Under the pieces are notes generated by a model. It worked only from the letters and a program-made list of their open reading frames with translations, searched no databases and was not told the DNA's origin. From Enoplolaimus lenunculus (lineage: Eukaryota; Nematoda; Enoplea; Enoplida; Thoracostomopsidae), in contig JASANG010002344.1 in NCBI GenBank assembly GCA_030248215.1, positions 62,001 through 126,000 on the forward strand: a DNA stretch of 64,000 nucleotides, given 5' to 3'. Positions 28,301 through 39,138 of the stretch are shown here, in pieces. The translations under genes and the position numbers were made by a program. The stretch's first letter is position 1. Each line of letters opens with the position of its first letter.

Positions 28301-31300
28301 GAGATTATCCAGTTCAGGTGCTGAGTCCGACTCGCTGCTCGAGCTTTCCCAGTCTTCTTCATCGCTCTGTAAACGAATTTTAGAACAATCAAACATATAC
28401 AACAAAGTAATAATAATTAATAGTAACATATAATAAGCATAAACATATAAAATATCGTGCGTGATATCACTGTATAGCTTAAGATAGTTGATTTTCGCAA
28501 AATATTTTCCGCGAGACGCAATATTCAAAAATATTGCCCGAGAAATTTGATTCATTTTAGCAACAGTTTCCGAAACGACACCATTCAGCACACATATCAA
28601 AACATAATTGATTCTAATATAAACGTCAAACACTGCTACTAATTATTTCAAATTTATAACACATGGCCGGCAATATTATCTTCACTTTGAACTTGGCTGC
28701 AATATTTGTAATATACAATTTTACCAGATTTCCTTAAATATTTTTATAGCTGCAAAACAACGCCTGTAAAACTAAGCAGCAACACGCACTTACACTTTCG
28801 ATATCAGCGGCGGCTTTAGGCTTCCGCAGTTCAGCTGCAGCCTCAGCACTTGCGCCTCCTTCTTTCTTTTTCAAAAATTTCACCGCTTCATCTTCGCTTT
28901 CATCATCTGTTGACCCTTCAGATTCACTTCCAGCTTCACCTATAGAACAACAGAAAGCAACAATACAAATAACAACTTCAATAATATTTGTTGTAGCAAG
29001 CTGCAAGAGTATATTAGGAAAGATTGTAACACTTTCATTTTAGCAGCTGGTCTTGTGCCATCACGTGAAAAATTATTCGTCATCCTCCCATACTCCTAAA
29101 TATAGAAGGATGAACCAGAAAGGTCCATATTCGACGTCAATAATAACGCTGGGATGTCGTATCCGTTTTGTGGACTTTACATCGCAGTGCTTATGCGTCC
29201 AGATTAGCACACAAAATTGTGCCACAAAACCGTCTCCCTGGTTGGGGAAATGGTACTGTTATATTGGGACCTTATGATACTACAAACAATTACAGATGAT
29301 TTGCTGCTAGTGTCACTCTCTATTAGCTGATATGAACTCTTGGTTGCAGTAAGCTACAACAAGAAAAGAACCATCACATGCTAGTAGTGAAAAACAAGTG
29401 CAACATAATCTACATCGCTTTAACCTTCTTTTCTTTGATTACGATTTACGTACCACAACTACACTTTATTCATATTTTCAGCTAAAAACAAAATTTTCCA
29501 GACATACAAGAAGCTAGTTTAAGATGGTTCATGGGCAAACATATAAGGAGACACATAACTTCTACACCAAAAAATGCATCTAGTATATATCCGTAATAAC
29601 GGTGATTACTTTACCTGCTGAAGCTTCTTCTGTTGAATATCCCTCAGGGTCTGGATTCTAAAAATAAAAAGCGGTCCCTAAACAGATGTCATTTTGATGA
29701 TGAATAAAATAAGCTGTATGCATTTTTGCTGAACAAATTAAACGAATGAGTTATTTAAACTGATGCTAATACTGTCAAGCAACCGCTTATACCCATGCCG
29801 AATAACGCCCACCAAAACAATCTATATATTTTGTATAAATCACGGTCCAGCCACGAGATGTAAACATTTTCGGCTTTTTCCTAAAAACTACTAAAACAAC
29901 AACAATAATAATTGTAAAACTATACTTCTCGATACGCGGCAACATCATCTTCAATATCGCGAATGAACTTTTTCAACCGTTGACGTAAAGTTGTCAATCC
30001 TCGTGCGTTATTTTTACTCATATTCTTTCGGCCTTCACGGTCTTCCCAATTCTATATAACGAAAGATACACCATTTCTGTACATTTAAATGTATACGCAT
30101 CAGAATGAAAATACGTAGCCAAAAGTACCGCTTTTGTGGACGTCCACATCCACAAAAATTAAGTGCCGATCTTTGTATCCGCATATGTTGTTTCGGATTT
30201 TTTCACTGTCGTTTCGGATGTGTTCACTGAACTTTGCATTAGAAACTTATTAACCCTTTCTCAAAAAGATACTTCAATTTCATCTGAGATTAAATTTAAA
30301 GAAAGGGTTTGACCTCCAGTTTCACGAGTGGTAGGCGTGTACAATTACTACAATTATATACCACTCAGCTACAGGGACTTGACGCTCGAGCCCAAGAAGG
30401 CTCTCACGTCTTGTAGACGTTTTACACTGCAAATATACGCGTGCAAAAATTGTTAAAAATTGCGCAATGTGTGTCTATAATGCTTGTATACTATTTGCAT
30501 TAGTTGCTGATAGTACGTATACTTATGAAGGAAAGGGTCAATGTACAATGACTTTAGTCACAAATGGGTTTTTAGAATGCGGGTGGACACAGGTATCATA
30601 TATTCCACCACAGCTCTCCCCCTTCTCCCGTGTAAGCGGCTGTTTAGCAGTTGAACTTTTTTCATATTTTTAGAAATCCACGCACGAAATATGTAGACAC
30701 TAGACAGTGTTAAAGTTTGCTTCATAGCACCTGCGAATTGATCTGACTAATTAATGTCCTTTATAATAAAGTTCACACAATTTTTGCATATGCATTGAAA
30801 TATGTAAATTGCTGACGAGCAAATTTTGAAAATTTGGAAACCAGAATCAGTGATCGCGGATGTGGCGTCCAAAAATCCACATCAGCACATTTAGTAGCAT
30901 TAGCAAACGTAACATCCCCAGCGTATTAAGTTAAACTACAGCCAAACAGAAATACATTTCCTCACCACCCGCTCAAACGGTTTTCGGTTTTGCATGTGGA
31001 CTGAAAACGTTTAATGTTTCACTTAAATCAAATGACCATTAATATCGCTTTCGCGCTAATAACCAGACTGCGTAATTGTGGATTCTTAGCATGAATGTAG
31101 TCAGTATTTGGGAAGTCAGGAAATTACTCTATAGAAATTTAGAAGATAAATGTAAAAGTTCCGTAAATAAAACACTGGGCAAAAATGACGAAGAGAGAGT
31201 TGACAACTAAAGACCCCTGGTCATACCCATGATTCGTAGTAACCTGAAACACTAGCTTCATGCCTTAAAATGTGAAAAAGGTATTGAATACGACGAAAAT

Positions 31301-33159
31301 AAAAATAATGAGACCCAGACCAGTAAGCGATTTTTACTTAAAGGACACCAAATTGAAGAACAGAACAATTAAAGATTACCTCATTAACAAACTCTTCTAA
31401 CAGAACAATCGTTCGTATAAAGAACCTTGGAATAACAGCACCTTCTTTCGCAATGACACCTTTTGCCTTTTCATACGATTTTACCAAATCTTCGAATACT
31501 ACAAAAACAGTATACTATTAAAATAACTACCTATTGAGTCGTTCAATTTTCATTCCAACCCAAGTACCACTCTACGGTTATCTGAGCGCACAACACATGT
31601 TTTCGATCAGTATTTGAGCATCATTTTAAACACATTAAAATAACGGTTAAAAGCCTTTACTTTTTCCCAAATATAACATTCCAAGCAAACCATGTTCGAA
31701 TGAAATAAAAATAGCTTGCACGCTGCAGCAAAACCGTGATCAGTTCTTAAAATTAAAAAATTCCAGCGCAATATCTACGGATAGAATAACAAATATTAAT
31801 TACAAAAACATACGAGAGAACACCTTGCACATATCTTTGATTTTCTTGGCATTTTTCATCATTTTGATAATGTCTTTTAGTTCATCAAATCTGTCAACAA
31901 CGAAACATTCATTAACTGTGATAAAGATTACGTAAAGATCACTGCGGCGGTCAGAGTGCAGTGGGCAGCAATTCCCGCAAATATGTGTTTAATGGACGCC
32001 TTACAACTAAAAGAAACACTGGCACCGCCAGTGATAAGTAACAAACAAAATTAGAAGATAAAACAATAGCATTCTCGCATCCCTTACAGCTCCCGGGTTC
32101 GCGTAAATAGATCCATACCAGGGTGCAACCGGAATTACAATTTACCGGAACCGGAACCGGAATTTGAAAATTTTACCGGAACCGGAACCGGAAAGTGAAA
32201 AATGCATTTCACCAAAAATTTCATTTTAATCTTATTTTTTGCTCTATTATTTGTGAAATAACCTTAGTCGAACATAGGTATTCATTTTATTTGTTGTATT
32301 TTAGATTTTCATCATCGACTGAAGTGAAATCCACCATCAATGGCTTATATTCGGAGTACAAGTGGCTTTCAAGAGAGATTCTTAAAAATTAGCAAAGTTA
32401 AGAAAACGGCCAAATTATAATACCGGAATTTTTAAATCCGGTAAAAATTTACCGGAACCGGAACGTGAAAAAATGCAGGAACCGGAACCGGAATTCCGGT
32501 TGCACCCTGATCCATACGTATCTTTATTCACAAAAAGACCACAATATCGTGTGCAAATAAGTCTAACTCAAAATAGTGGAATATTATACAGCGCGACTTG
32601 CTATATATATTTATTATTCATGTAATGAAATGTATACGCACATAAAAATAAAAATTATCACATCGGACAGAATATGTAAATTTACCTCTTATCTTTCGTC
32701 GTTCGCATTACACGTTTCGTTTCTTCTTCTGAATCACTCATCATAAATGCAGACCTACAACAGTCAATAAAAAGCATTCTGATTTATCACATATAATTTC
32801 ATGTGCTCCTTATATATAATATAACCAAATTCCGAAAACTATGGTTTGGCGAAATCAATCAGTCACATACTGGTTACCAGCATAATATGTAAATACAAAT
32901 TGTCCTAAATTAAAAAAACGCAGCAGATTCATGTGTTAAAAACGCGCACAAAACAGACACCCGAAGTTCAAATGTTTTTAAATTTAAATAAACTAATCAT
33001 GGCAAAGCCGGCCGCCCAATTTATTTAAGCGCTTAATACGAAAGCATACTTTGCGGCGACAGGTCTTTGTGGAGCGACCGCAACCGGTACAACACCAACG
33101 TCATCTTCTGACTCTGACGACTCGGTTTCAGAATATACTGTCCGGAAAAAGCCAGACAT
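19396..33159 (-). CDS. EIF3C: Eukaryotic translation initiation factor 3 subunit C, 22 exons
   Basis: Core subunit of eIF3, which binds the 40S ribosome. Exons (5' to 3' on the minus strand): 33159-33050, 32754-32686, 31890-31824, about 31498-31380, 30051-29926, 29657-29615, 28939-28794, 28366-28257, 27529-27385, 27125-27012, 26812-26664, 26350-26254, 25241-25123, 24667-24541, 24091-23792, 23305-23180, 22783-22630, 22298-22105, 21607-21432, 20871-20705, 19926-19831, 19448-19396. About 933-940 residues (human 913). It starts [19 protein letters not shown] like the family, followed by [13 protein letters not shown], an acidic stretch, [25 protein letters not shown] in pieces, [11 protein letters not shown], the PCI-type region from [13 protein letters not shown] to [13 protein letters not shown], and a Gln/Arg/Gly tail. 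All junction phases agree except exon 3/4, which is unsettled. Introns are long and hold MITEs. Confidence 0.96.
21621..21825. mobile_element. 205-bp MITE with about 40-bp imperfect inverted ends, in eIF3c intron 18
   Basis: The left end TTGTATTCTCAAATATATGT and the right end (complement GCTTATATTCGCAAATGTAT) match imperfectly, followed by blocks reading TAGCRCCTATCRCCAGT. Its edge lies only about 12 nt from the splice acceptor of exon 19. Relatives are at 27700-27912 and 46136-46280, and fragments at 42420 and 43900. Confidence 0.7.
25512..25840. repeat. Dispersed repeat, copy 1 of 2 (with 51408-51735)
   Basis: It lies in eIF3c intron 12. It shares ordered blocks with 51408-51735 on the same strand: TTTGAAATA, AGACAAAGTTTCCA, GATTATGARTAATTTGTC and flanking GGAAC blocks. 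It looks like an older relative of the CAGGG...CCCTG elements; clean ends are lost. Confidence 0.65.
27700..27912. mobile_element. MITE related to the 21621 copy, in eIF3c intron 8
   Basis: The left block AGTGTAGCACCTATTACCAG and the right block TGCTACACACATTTAAGAAT correspond, in inverted orientation, to the ends of the 21621 element. The interior is AT-rich and noncoding. Confidence 0.6.
30052..31379. other. Long eIF3c intron 4, no gene or intact element seen
   Basis: An AT-rich intron of about 1.3 kb. Near 30130 and 30855 there are related blocks (GTGGACGTCCACATCC and GGATGTGGCGTCC) that could be worn inverted ends, too weak to call. Confidence 0.4.
32119..32509. mobile_element. hAT-like MITE, GGAACCGG family, 391 bp, exact target duplication
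   Basis: It starts CAGGGTGCAACCGGAATT and ends AATTCCGGTTGCACCCTG. An exact 8-bp duplication ATCCATAC flanks it (32111-32118 and 32510-32517). GGAACCGGAACCGG arrays sit inside both ends. It is in eIF3c intron 2. The 65-codon open frame inside has no family resemblance and recurs only because copies are similar. Confidence 0.92.
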
Positions 33160-34050
33160 TTTCCTATTTCTAATATTCAAATTACTTAATTTAATGTTAG
33201 CTAAATGCAGATAGCTTTCAAAACATATAAACAAAACAAAAATGAAACACACGATGATTGATACAGCGCAAGACTGTTCACAAGAGTATTTTTCCGTGTG
33301 AGCCTAGAAAGGATTGGTACGGAACTTCGAACCTTTTAATTGAGCAGCTAGTAGACCGCCTGGGAGGGGTTACGAACTTTTGAGAAACGCAATCCACTTG
33401 TGTGCACAAAGCTGAGATATCTGATTGATGTATGTTCTAGTCTCCAGCGCGCCTGATTTACGGCAGGGGCAGATGTCTCATATTACTGACCTGGGGTATA
33501 TAGAAGGCATATTATGCGACAACAAAGGAAGAAAAAAGGCTGTGGGGGGCGCAAGAAACAGAAGAAAGGAAAATAATATGGCAAATAGCTAGAATTTTGA
33601 GGTATTCGCTAAACATATATTTGGCCAGTCTTAAATTTTGCTCGTCAACAACTAGTTGTGTTTTAAAATACGAAACAGTTTAGCGTTCTTATTGCTTCTC
33701 CGAATATTTGGGTTTTCGCAACAAACCACGGTAATCGGTAGCTGGCATAAAACTGGTGATTATAAACACCAGTTAGTACATGCGTGCTTTACTGTTGGGT
33801 TGCTTCGAACTCGGAGTGTTAAGAGCCGGAGCTTACGGTGTTTACTTTTAGGCTTAGCATCGGAATAACTGTTGGCCCATAGCCACAGGTTGTGTACAAA
33901 TAAAACTGCGTTTGACATCTATAACCGTGCCTTGTGCGTCTGTAATATGTTCTTCAGTAAGTCCTTTAAAACCGACCACACCATCGGCGGAGAGCGATCG
34001 TACTTGGATCATAGAACTGTAACACACAGCCGAAATACATTAGCTGTGAG

Positions 34051-34139
34051 TTTTTTGGTATTTATGCCTTATAAGGATCTCAAAATTACACTCATGTATG
34101 TTGGTTTTTCCATGTTCTTGCTGCTGCATATGCAGGCAC
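34051..34139. repeat. Dispersed repeat, inverted relative of 48548-48630
   Basis: Read on the opposite strand, it matches 48548-48630 in order: TTTATGCC, TATAA, ATCTCAA, CATGTAT, TTGGTT, TTCCATGTT, CTGCTGCATATG and AGGCAC. In the second location the block adjoins a tRNA-like sequence; here no tRNA-like part is seen. Confidence 0.65.
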
Positions 34140-34947
34140 AACATATACATCAATGTCTAAACCCCTATGCAGCACCAACATGCCATTTATTTTGCCTCCA
34201 CTCCACGCATCCGCAATGTCACATCTCCCGTTTTTTCTTCAAGTTCGTCTGTTGACTGTCAACTTAAGCGTTTTGTTGCACTGCGGCTATTTATCACTGC
34301 GTCCCCGTACTGCAAATATTTCTTCAAACAATAACACAAAACCGAATAACGTTCAATGTATTAATTATCATACCATACTGGAAATAAGTCAACGAACACT
34401 AGCACAATTTTTTAATACTTGTAATAGCTATGATATTAACAGGCATCAAGCAGTAACAATTATTAAAACAAACGAACAAGTCAACCATCCCTATATGGCA
34501 GTGTAAATAATTAGTAGAAATAGCGATAACAAAAACGGATAGCGAAGCGATCAAAATAAGCGAAGTGGGAAGTCGGATATTGAAGTATAAAAGTTTTATA
34601 AAGATGTGTTATTTTGCTGCCACCACAATCGAGGCATATTGTAAATATTCACCGGGCTCTGTTAACATATAAAGAAAATATAGGGAATGCACCAAAATTT
34701 TCAACGATTTTGGATGATTTTATACTAATTTTGAGCACAAAATGACAGGATTTTCAGTATTTCTATAATGGAGACGGACACACATCCTGCTATATGGTGA
34801 AATTAGGCTATAGTCTTGTGGCCTTTGCTCAAAATTTAATTCTTCAAGGCCCAGTCTAAAACGGCTTTTTCGCTCTCATGTTTTTCTACTCGTTAGCGGA
34901 GAAAAAAATCGTTACTTGTTATTAAAATTATTTGTTACGTACAAAAA

Positions 34948-35135
34948 CTGCAAAAAATGGTGAGTCAAATTATTAACTCTCTCCGAAATAGGCTTTCCGG
35001 GACCACACAAATTGAGTCAAAATTCGACTCCGTCAGAGTCAAATTCGATTCACTGAGTCGAACGTTTCACTCTGGCGGAGTCCAATTGACTCAGTTACTG
35101 TAGTCCCGAAAAATTGTTCAACTCCAGATATAAAA
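34948..35135. mobile_element. Second copy of the GAGTCAAATTCGACTC hairpin MITE, one end lost
   Basis: It opens ACTGCAAAAAATGGTGAGTC like the copy at 13006 and shares CTCTCCGAAATAGGCTTT and the repeated GAGTCRAATTCGAYTC units. The far end is diverged. Confidence 0.7.
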
Positions 35136-35347
35136 GCGGTCTTTCTTACGAATATCTATTTATTCCCAGGAGTTTCGTATTAAAGTGAATTATTAGGTTT
35201 CTCCTTTGTTAAAAAATTGAGCCAAACAGGGGCAGAACAGCATAAGCATATATTCCTAAGCTTAAAGCCTACGCGTAAGAATGAGCATATTCCGAAACCT
35301 AAACCTAGCGTCCGGTTTTATAGTTTTGGTTGAAAGATGTTTCACAT

Positions 35348-35693
35348 CAGGGAGCAGCCGGATGTGAAAAATTCCGGTGCCGGTCAACGAAACTTGTCGA
35401 AGCAGGAGCCGGAAGTGAGGCGAAACTAGGTAGTCAAAACCATGGTTGATTTGTTAATTTTAGCCAATATATGCAATATGGTGTTAAATTGTTTGGTTTT
35501 ACGCTAAGTTTCGGAGAAACTTCGAAAATTATTTCCTTAAAATTGTGACAAGACTAAAACGAAACGCGCTAAACAGACAAATTTTGCAAAGTTTTGCAAA
35601 TTGTACTACCGAAATTGCCGGAACCTACGGCAAAAATTCTACCGTAGCCGGAGACCGATTTTGTGCCGGAGCCGGACCTCCGGTTGCACCCTG
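35348..35693. mobile_element. hAT-like MITE, CCGGAG family, 346 bp
   Basis: It starts CAGGGAGCAGCCGG and ends CCTCCGGTTGCACCCTG, with an interior matching the 14539 copy throughout. The flanking 8-mers do not match, so the duplication has decayed or the copy has been rearranged. Confidence 0.8.
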
Positions 35694-36229
35694 CTATTAA
35701 CTAAGCAAGTAATTGATCGTTGAAAAAGCAAAACTTTTGTCCTTTATTTAGTTGAGTGTGAAATATTGTTTCTAGTAAGCGTTCATGTGTAAAATTCAAT
35801 GGAGCTATAACACAAATCATCATTTAAAGTGCAAATCACCTGCGATCCTTAAATACTGGTTGAATTTCAAGCGAGAGTAAATAGTGGTCGTGTGCAGTTT
35901 TTTAGCGTGATTTAAACTCGCGGGTAAAAAATTCTTATATTTGTCTGGGTAAAAATTCTTACCCGCATCTCACTACCCGCATCTCACTCTGGTGTTTTGC
36001 AATTATTTGACTATTCGCTCGCACCCACTTAACGGCCAAAAAACTTCTTACCATTTATGCTTATATAACTGTTTATAATGCACACAAAATTCGGTCTGTT
36101 TTATTAGCCGCTAGTAAAACGTAAGCCTAACCATAAGCGTAAGACTATCAGTTTTAGAGTGACGGTCACTGGAACGAAACGCAGTATTCCAGTGAAGAGA
36201 AACCTGATCCTTGGTTCAGTACGACACTA

Positions 36230-36363
36230 GGCCCATGTATAGAACAGGGCCGAATCGTGTTCCTACGGGGCTGTAATAGTCAGTTTAAGCTTTAGACTAA
36301 CTTTCTTGCTTACGCTTAGAAATATGCTTATACTACTGTTCCGGCCCTGTTCTATACATGGGA
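36230..36363. mobile_element. GGCCCATGT-type MITE with a repeated flank
   Basis: The ends GGCCCATGTATAGAACAGGG and CCCTGTTCTATACATGGG are complementary, and the core contains TTACGCTTAGAAATATGC. Instead of an 8-bp duplication, about 20 bp recur on both sides (CCTTGGTTCAGTACGACAC, then CCTTGCTTCAGTACGACAC). Confidence 0.7.
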
Positions 36364-36563
36364 CCCTTGCTTCAGTACGACACAGAAAAAAGATAAACCT
36401 AGTAATGCCAATAAAAGCCTCAAAATAATCCCAGATAAGTTCCTTTTCTCAATTGTTTCGAAAGTTAATCTGAATCCGAATAAAAAAAATACGAAAATTG
36501 CTAAAACAGTGGCCAAAAGTAAATATTCATATAATATCAACAAAAACAATGTATAATAAAAAC

Positions 36564-36699
36564 GGCCCATGTTACTTTTTGGGGCCGTCCCGGTTTCTGG
36601 TGGGTCTGTAAAAATAGGCTTACATTCTAGACTACATTTTTTGCTTAGGCTTAGGAATATGCTTAATCTAGTGTTACGGCCCTAAAAGTAACATTGGCC
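36564..36699. mobile_element. GGCCCATGT-type MITE, 136 bp, exact 8-bp duplication
   Basis: It runs from GGCCCATGTTACTTTT to AAAAGTAACATTGGCC. ATAAAAAC flanks it exactly on both sides (36556-36563, 36700-36707). The core reads TTGCTTAGGCTTAGGAATAT. The 8-bp duplication fits hAT-type insertion although the end bases differ from the CAGGG group. Confidence 0.88.
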
Positions 36700-38174
36700 A
36701 TAAAAACAATAAAAACAAGTATTAATAAATTTACATAATAGAGTATAAAACAGTATCATTATGTTTTTATAGCAGTTTTCCAATTCCGTAGCGCTAAAAA
36801 ATAAAATTAATACACAATATATAAGCGCACTTTGTTTTGTATATATTACTGCAAACAAAAGCTCAGCATTACATAACATTGACAATTATACGAAACGTAG
36901 CATTTGGCCGAGAATTACTTAAAAAATGACTGAACATAACCTGACGCATCGAGAGCCTTAAAATCAATATCAAAAAATCTTACAATGTTTATATAACACG
37001 GCTAAAGTACTTGATTGGTAAAAGAAACTCATAACCCAGCTTTATTCCAGTCGGCAACTCAATCAAAAACGCTTCTTGACTCAACGGATTTTGGTACATT
37101 TTGTTAACTCAAATCATAGTAGTCAGTGGCACTTGGTTAAACACAAAACCATGTTTTCATATTAAAATTCGCATGGTATGCATTCAACTTTCGTTCGTTG
37201 AAACTGTCGATACACAGCAGCACTGCATGGTGCGACGGTAAACGCGTATTCTGTTTCCGGCCAAAGCAAAAAAATCGACATCCGGTTCGGGTTTTATAAG
37301 CTATCGACACAACTCTGAATTACACTGTTTATGACCAAATTTAAATATATCACTGAGACATTTTCTAGATAGATCCGGGACCGGCGTGGACAACGGTAGG
37401 CTTTAGAATTCCGTCACGCCCTGGACAGCACAATATCTACGTCCAAAACTACAACACTGTTTTGCCAAATAAATACAACCGCCCCAAGTTGTTATTAAAA
37501 CAATTAACATACTAAACATGCGATTGTAAATGTTAAGTGATATAAATCTAACAACATGTATATCTGAAAACCAGGACAAATATGCTATATATAGTTCAGT
37601 TTCAAACTTAGCATCCATTCAGGAAACGATTGCAACAATGGTTGGACTAGCGGTGTTAGGCGCAGCGGCATCCTCTTAGCCAAGCCCCCGGTTCCTAGAC
37701 GTCTCAAATTTTAACAAAGTGGGGGTATCATTAACCTCTATACAATGTACACCTGCAAAATTTTATAACGAGATGAAAGCCTGGATTTGGTGGAAATCTC
37801 AAAAAACGTGAGAAGATGGATAGGCCACACCAATTCAAAGCCATTTCAAAATTGAAGAAACCAATGAAACATAGAAGCGGCTCATTGATATTCAATTATT
37901 TACTATTGTGGATCACTGAAAGAAGCATATATTATGTTTGTAGTCAAAACAACAAGCAAATAGCTTTCAAACTAGACTTTTAAGTCACATGCTAACAAAA
38001 ATAATAATCAAAATATATTCATTAAGCAGCAGTCAATAATTAATGTAAAACCCTAACAAAGTAGCATTTACAGACATATAAATAACACACAACGTACACA
38101 ACGCACCGGAAACTAAAAGTCGAAATTATTGTGACACTGAGATAAACATTTCACAGACAGTTTTCAAAATAATT

Positions 38175-38426
38175 ATCAGGAAGTAACCAGATGTCTATTC
38201 CCGTTTCCGGTACAAAGATGTCCGATATTTATGCTGGTAGAAAATGGTCCACTTTCGAGTCTTCCACCAAAACCATAATATCCCGTATCCCGTTATTTCA
38301 GATACCCAGGCAATGCCACAATTTTGTCGCATTGTTGTTTAATTTACACACTTTTTTCCGGACATTTTACATTCAACATGCTTTTTCTGTTTCCGGTATT
38401 TTTTTAAATTAAGTTTACTTCCTGAT
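38175..38426. mobile_element. 252-bp inverted-end element
   Basis: The ends ATCAGGAAGTAA and TTACTTCCTGAT are exact complements; inside are GTTTCCGGTA repeats. The 73-codon open frame through it is not supported as a gene. Confidence 0.6.
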
Positions 38427-39138
38427 ATCCAACCATATCTTAAAAAAATACGACGCACACGTACGTATGCACTATGTAATATGGCATCTATGTTGACAAT
38501 TCAACCATACAGAAGACACCAACTTCAAGTAAAATACCATTTTGGAATCTGTACAACTTTAATGGTTGCACTGTACTTTACCGTGGCGCATGCCACTATG
38601 CGTTCCTATACGCAAAATCCGGCGCCGAGCTGCGAGTATATTGTACCATTAGTTTTTTATATTTTAATTTTATCAGCTACAACATGAGAACACCAAAACC
38701 TTAACCCCAATATATACGTGCAAGCTTTTGCAGGGAGAATTTCCAGCACCAATTTGCACGTTCATGTCCAGTTCAAACTGCTTAAACAAAACTTGCGTCC
38801 GTTGAAACTTACACAACATGCAAATTGACGCAAGCTATTCACGCACCAAGTACCATTAGTTAATTTTTTATACAGACTACAAAAAAGCTAGTTTGCTGTT
38901 GCGTACTTATGTAAGGGTCAACAGATTAACGATTCAAGTCGTTAAATTTTCTCAAAATTTAGCTTTTTGTGGGTAACATAAATAATAAATAATACAAAAC
39001 CACTCCAATCACACAATTTTTACAAAATTCTACAGGCGAACTGAAAGCAACATACCACACTATAAAAACATAAATAAATACTAAATTTAATCTCAAAATA
39101 AGAAAATATCCCTATTCCCGTTTAATACGTCTAAAGGA

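Larger units (their letters stand above)
33160..39138. other. 6-kb spacer between eIF3c and ZIP13, repeat-rich, no convincing gene
   Basis: Several open frames of 60-127 codons occur but none resembles a protein I know or has matched splice signals. The recognisable content is the dispersed repeat at 34051-34139, the MITEs at 34948, 35348, 36230, 36564 and 38175, and family fragments at 35226-35340 and 36104-36180 (CCTAAGCCTAAG type). Confidence 0.6.

Noticed and set aside
32195-32392. 65-residue open frame repeated almost exactly at 43404
   Set aside because: It is the interior of the same MITE family; similarity reflects recent copying, not coding constraint, and the other copies do not keep it cleanly.
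33872-34506. Two overlapping plus-strand open frames of 117 and 127 codons
   Set aside because: They cross a dispersed repeat and lack any known motif or matched exon.
38481-38687. 68-residue hydrophobic open frame as a small membrane protein
   Set aside because: Single exon, no family resemblance, in an AT-rich region where such frames are expected by chance.
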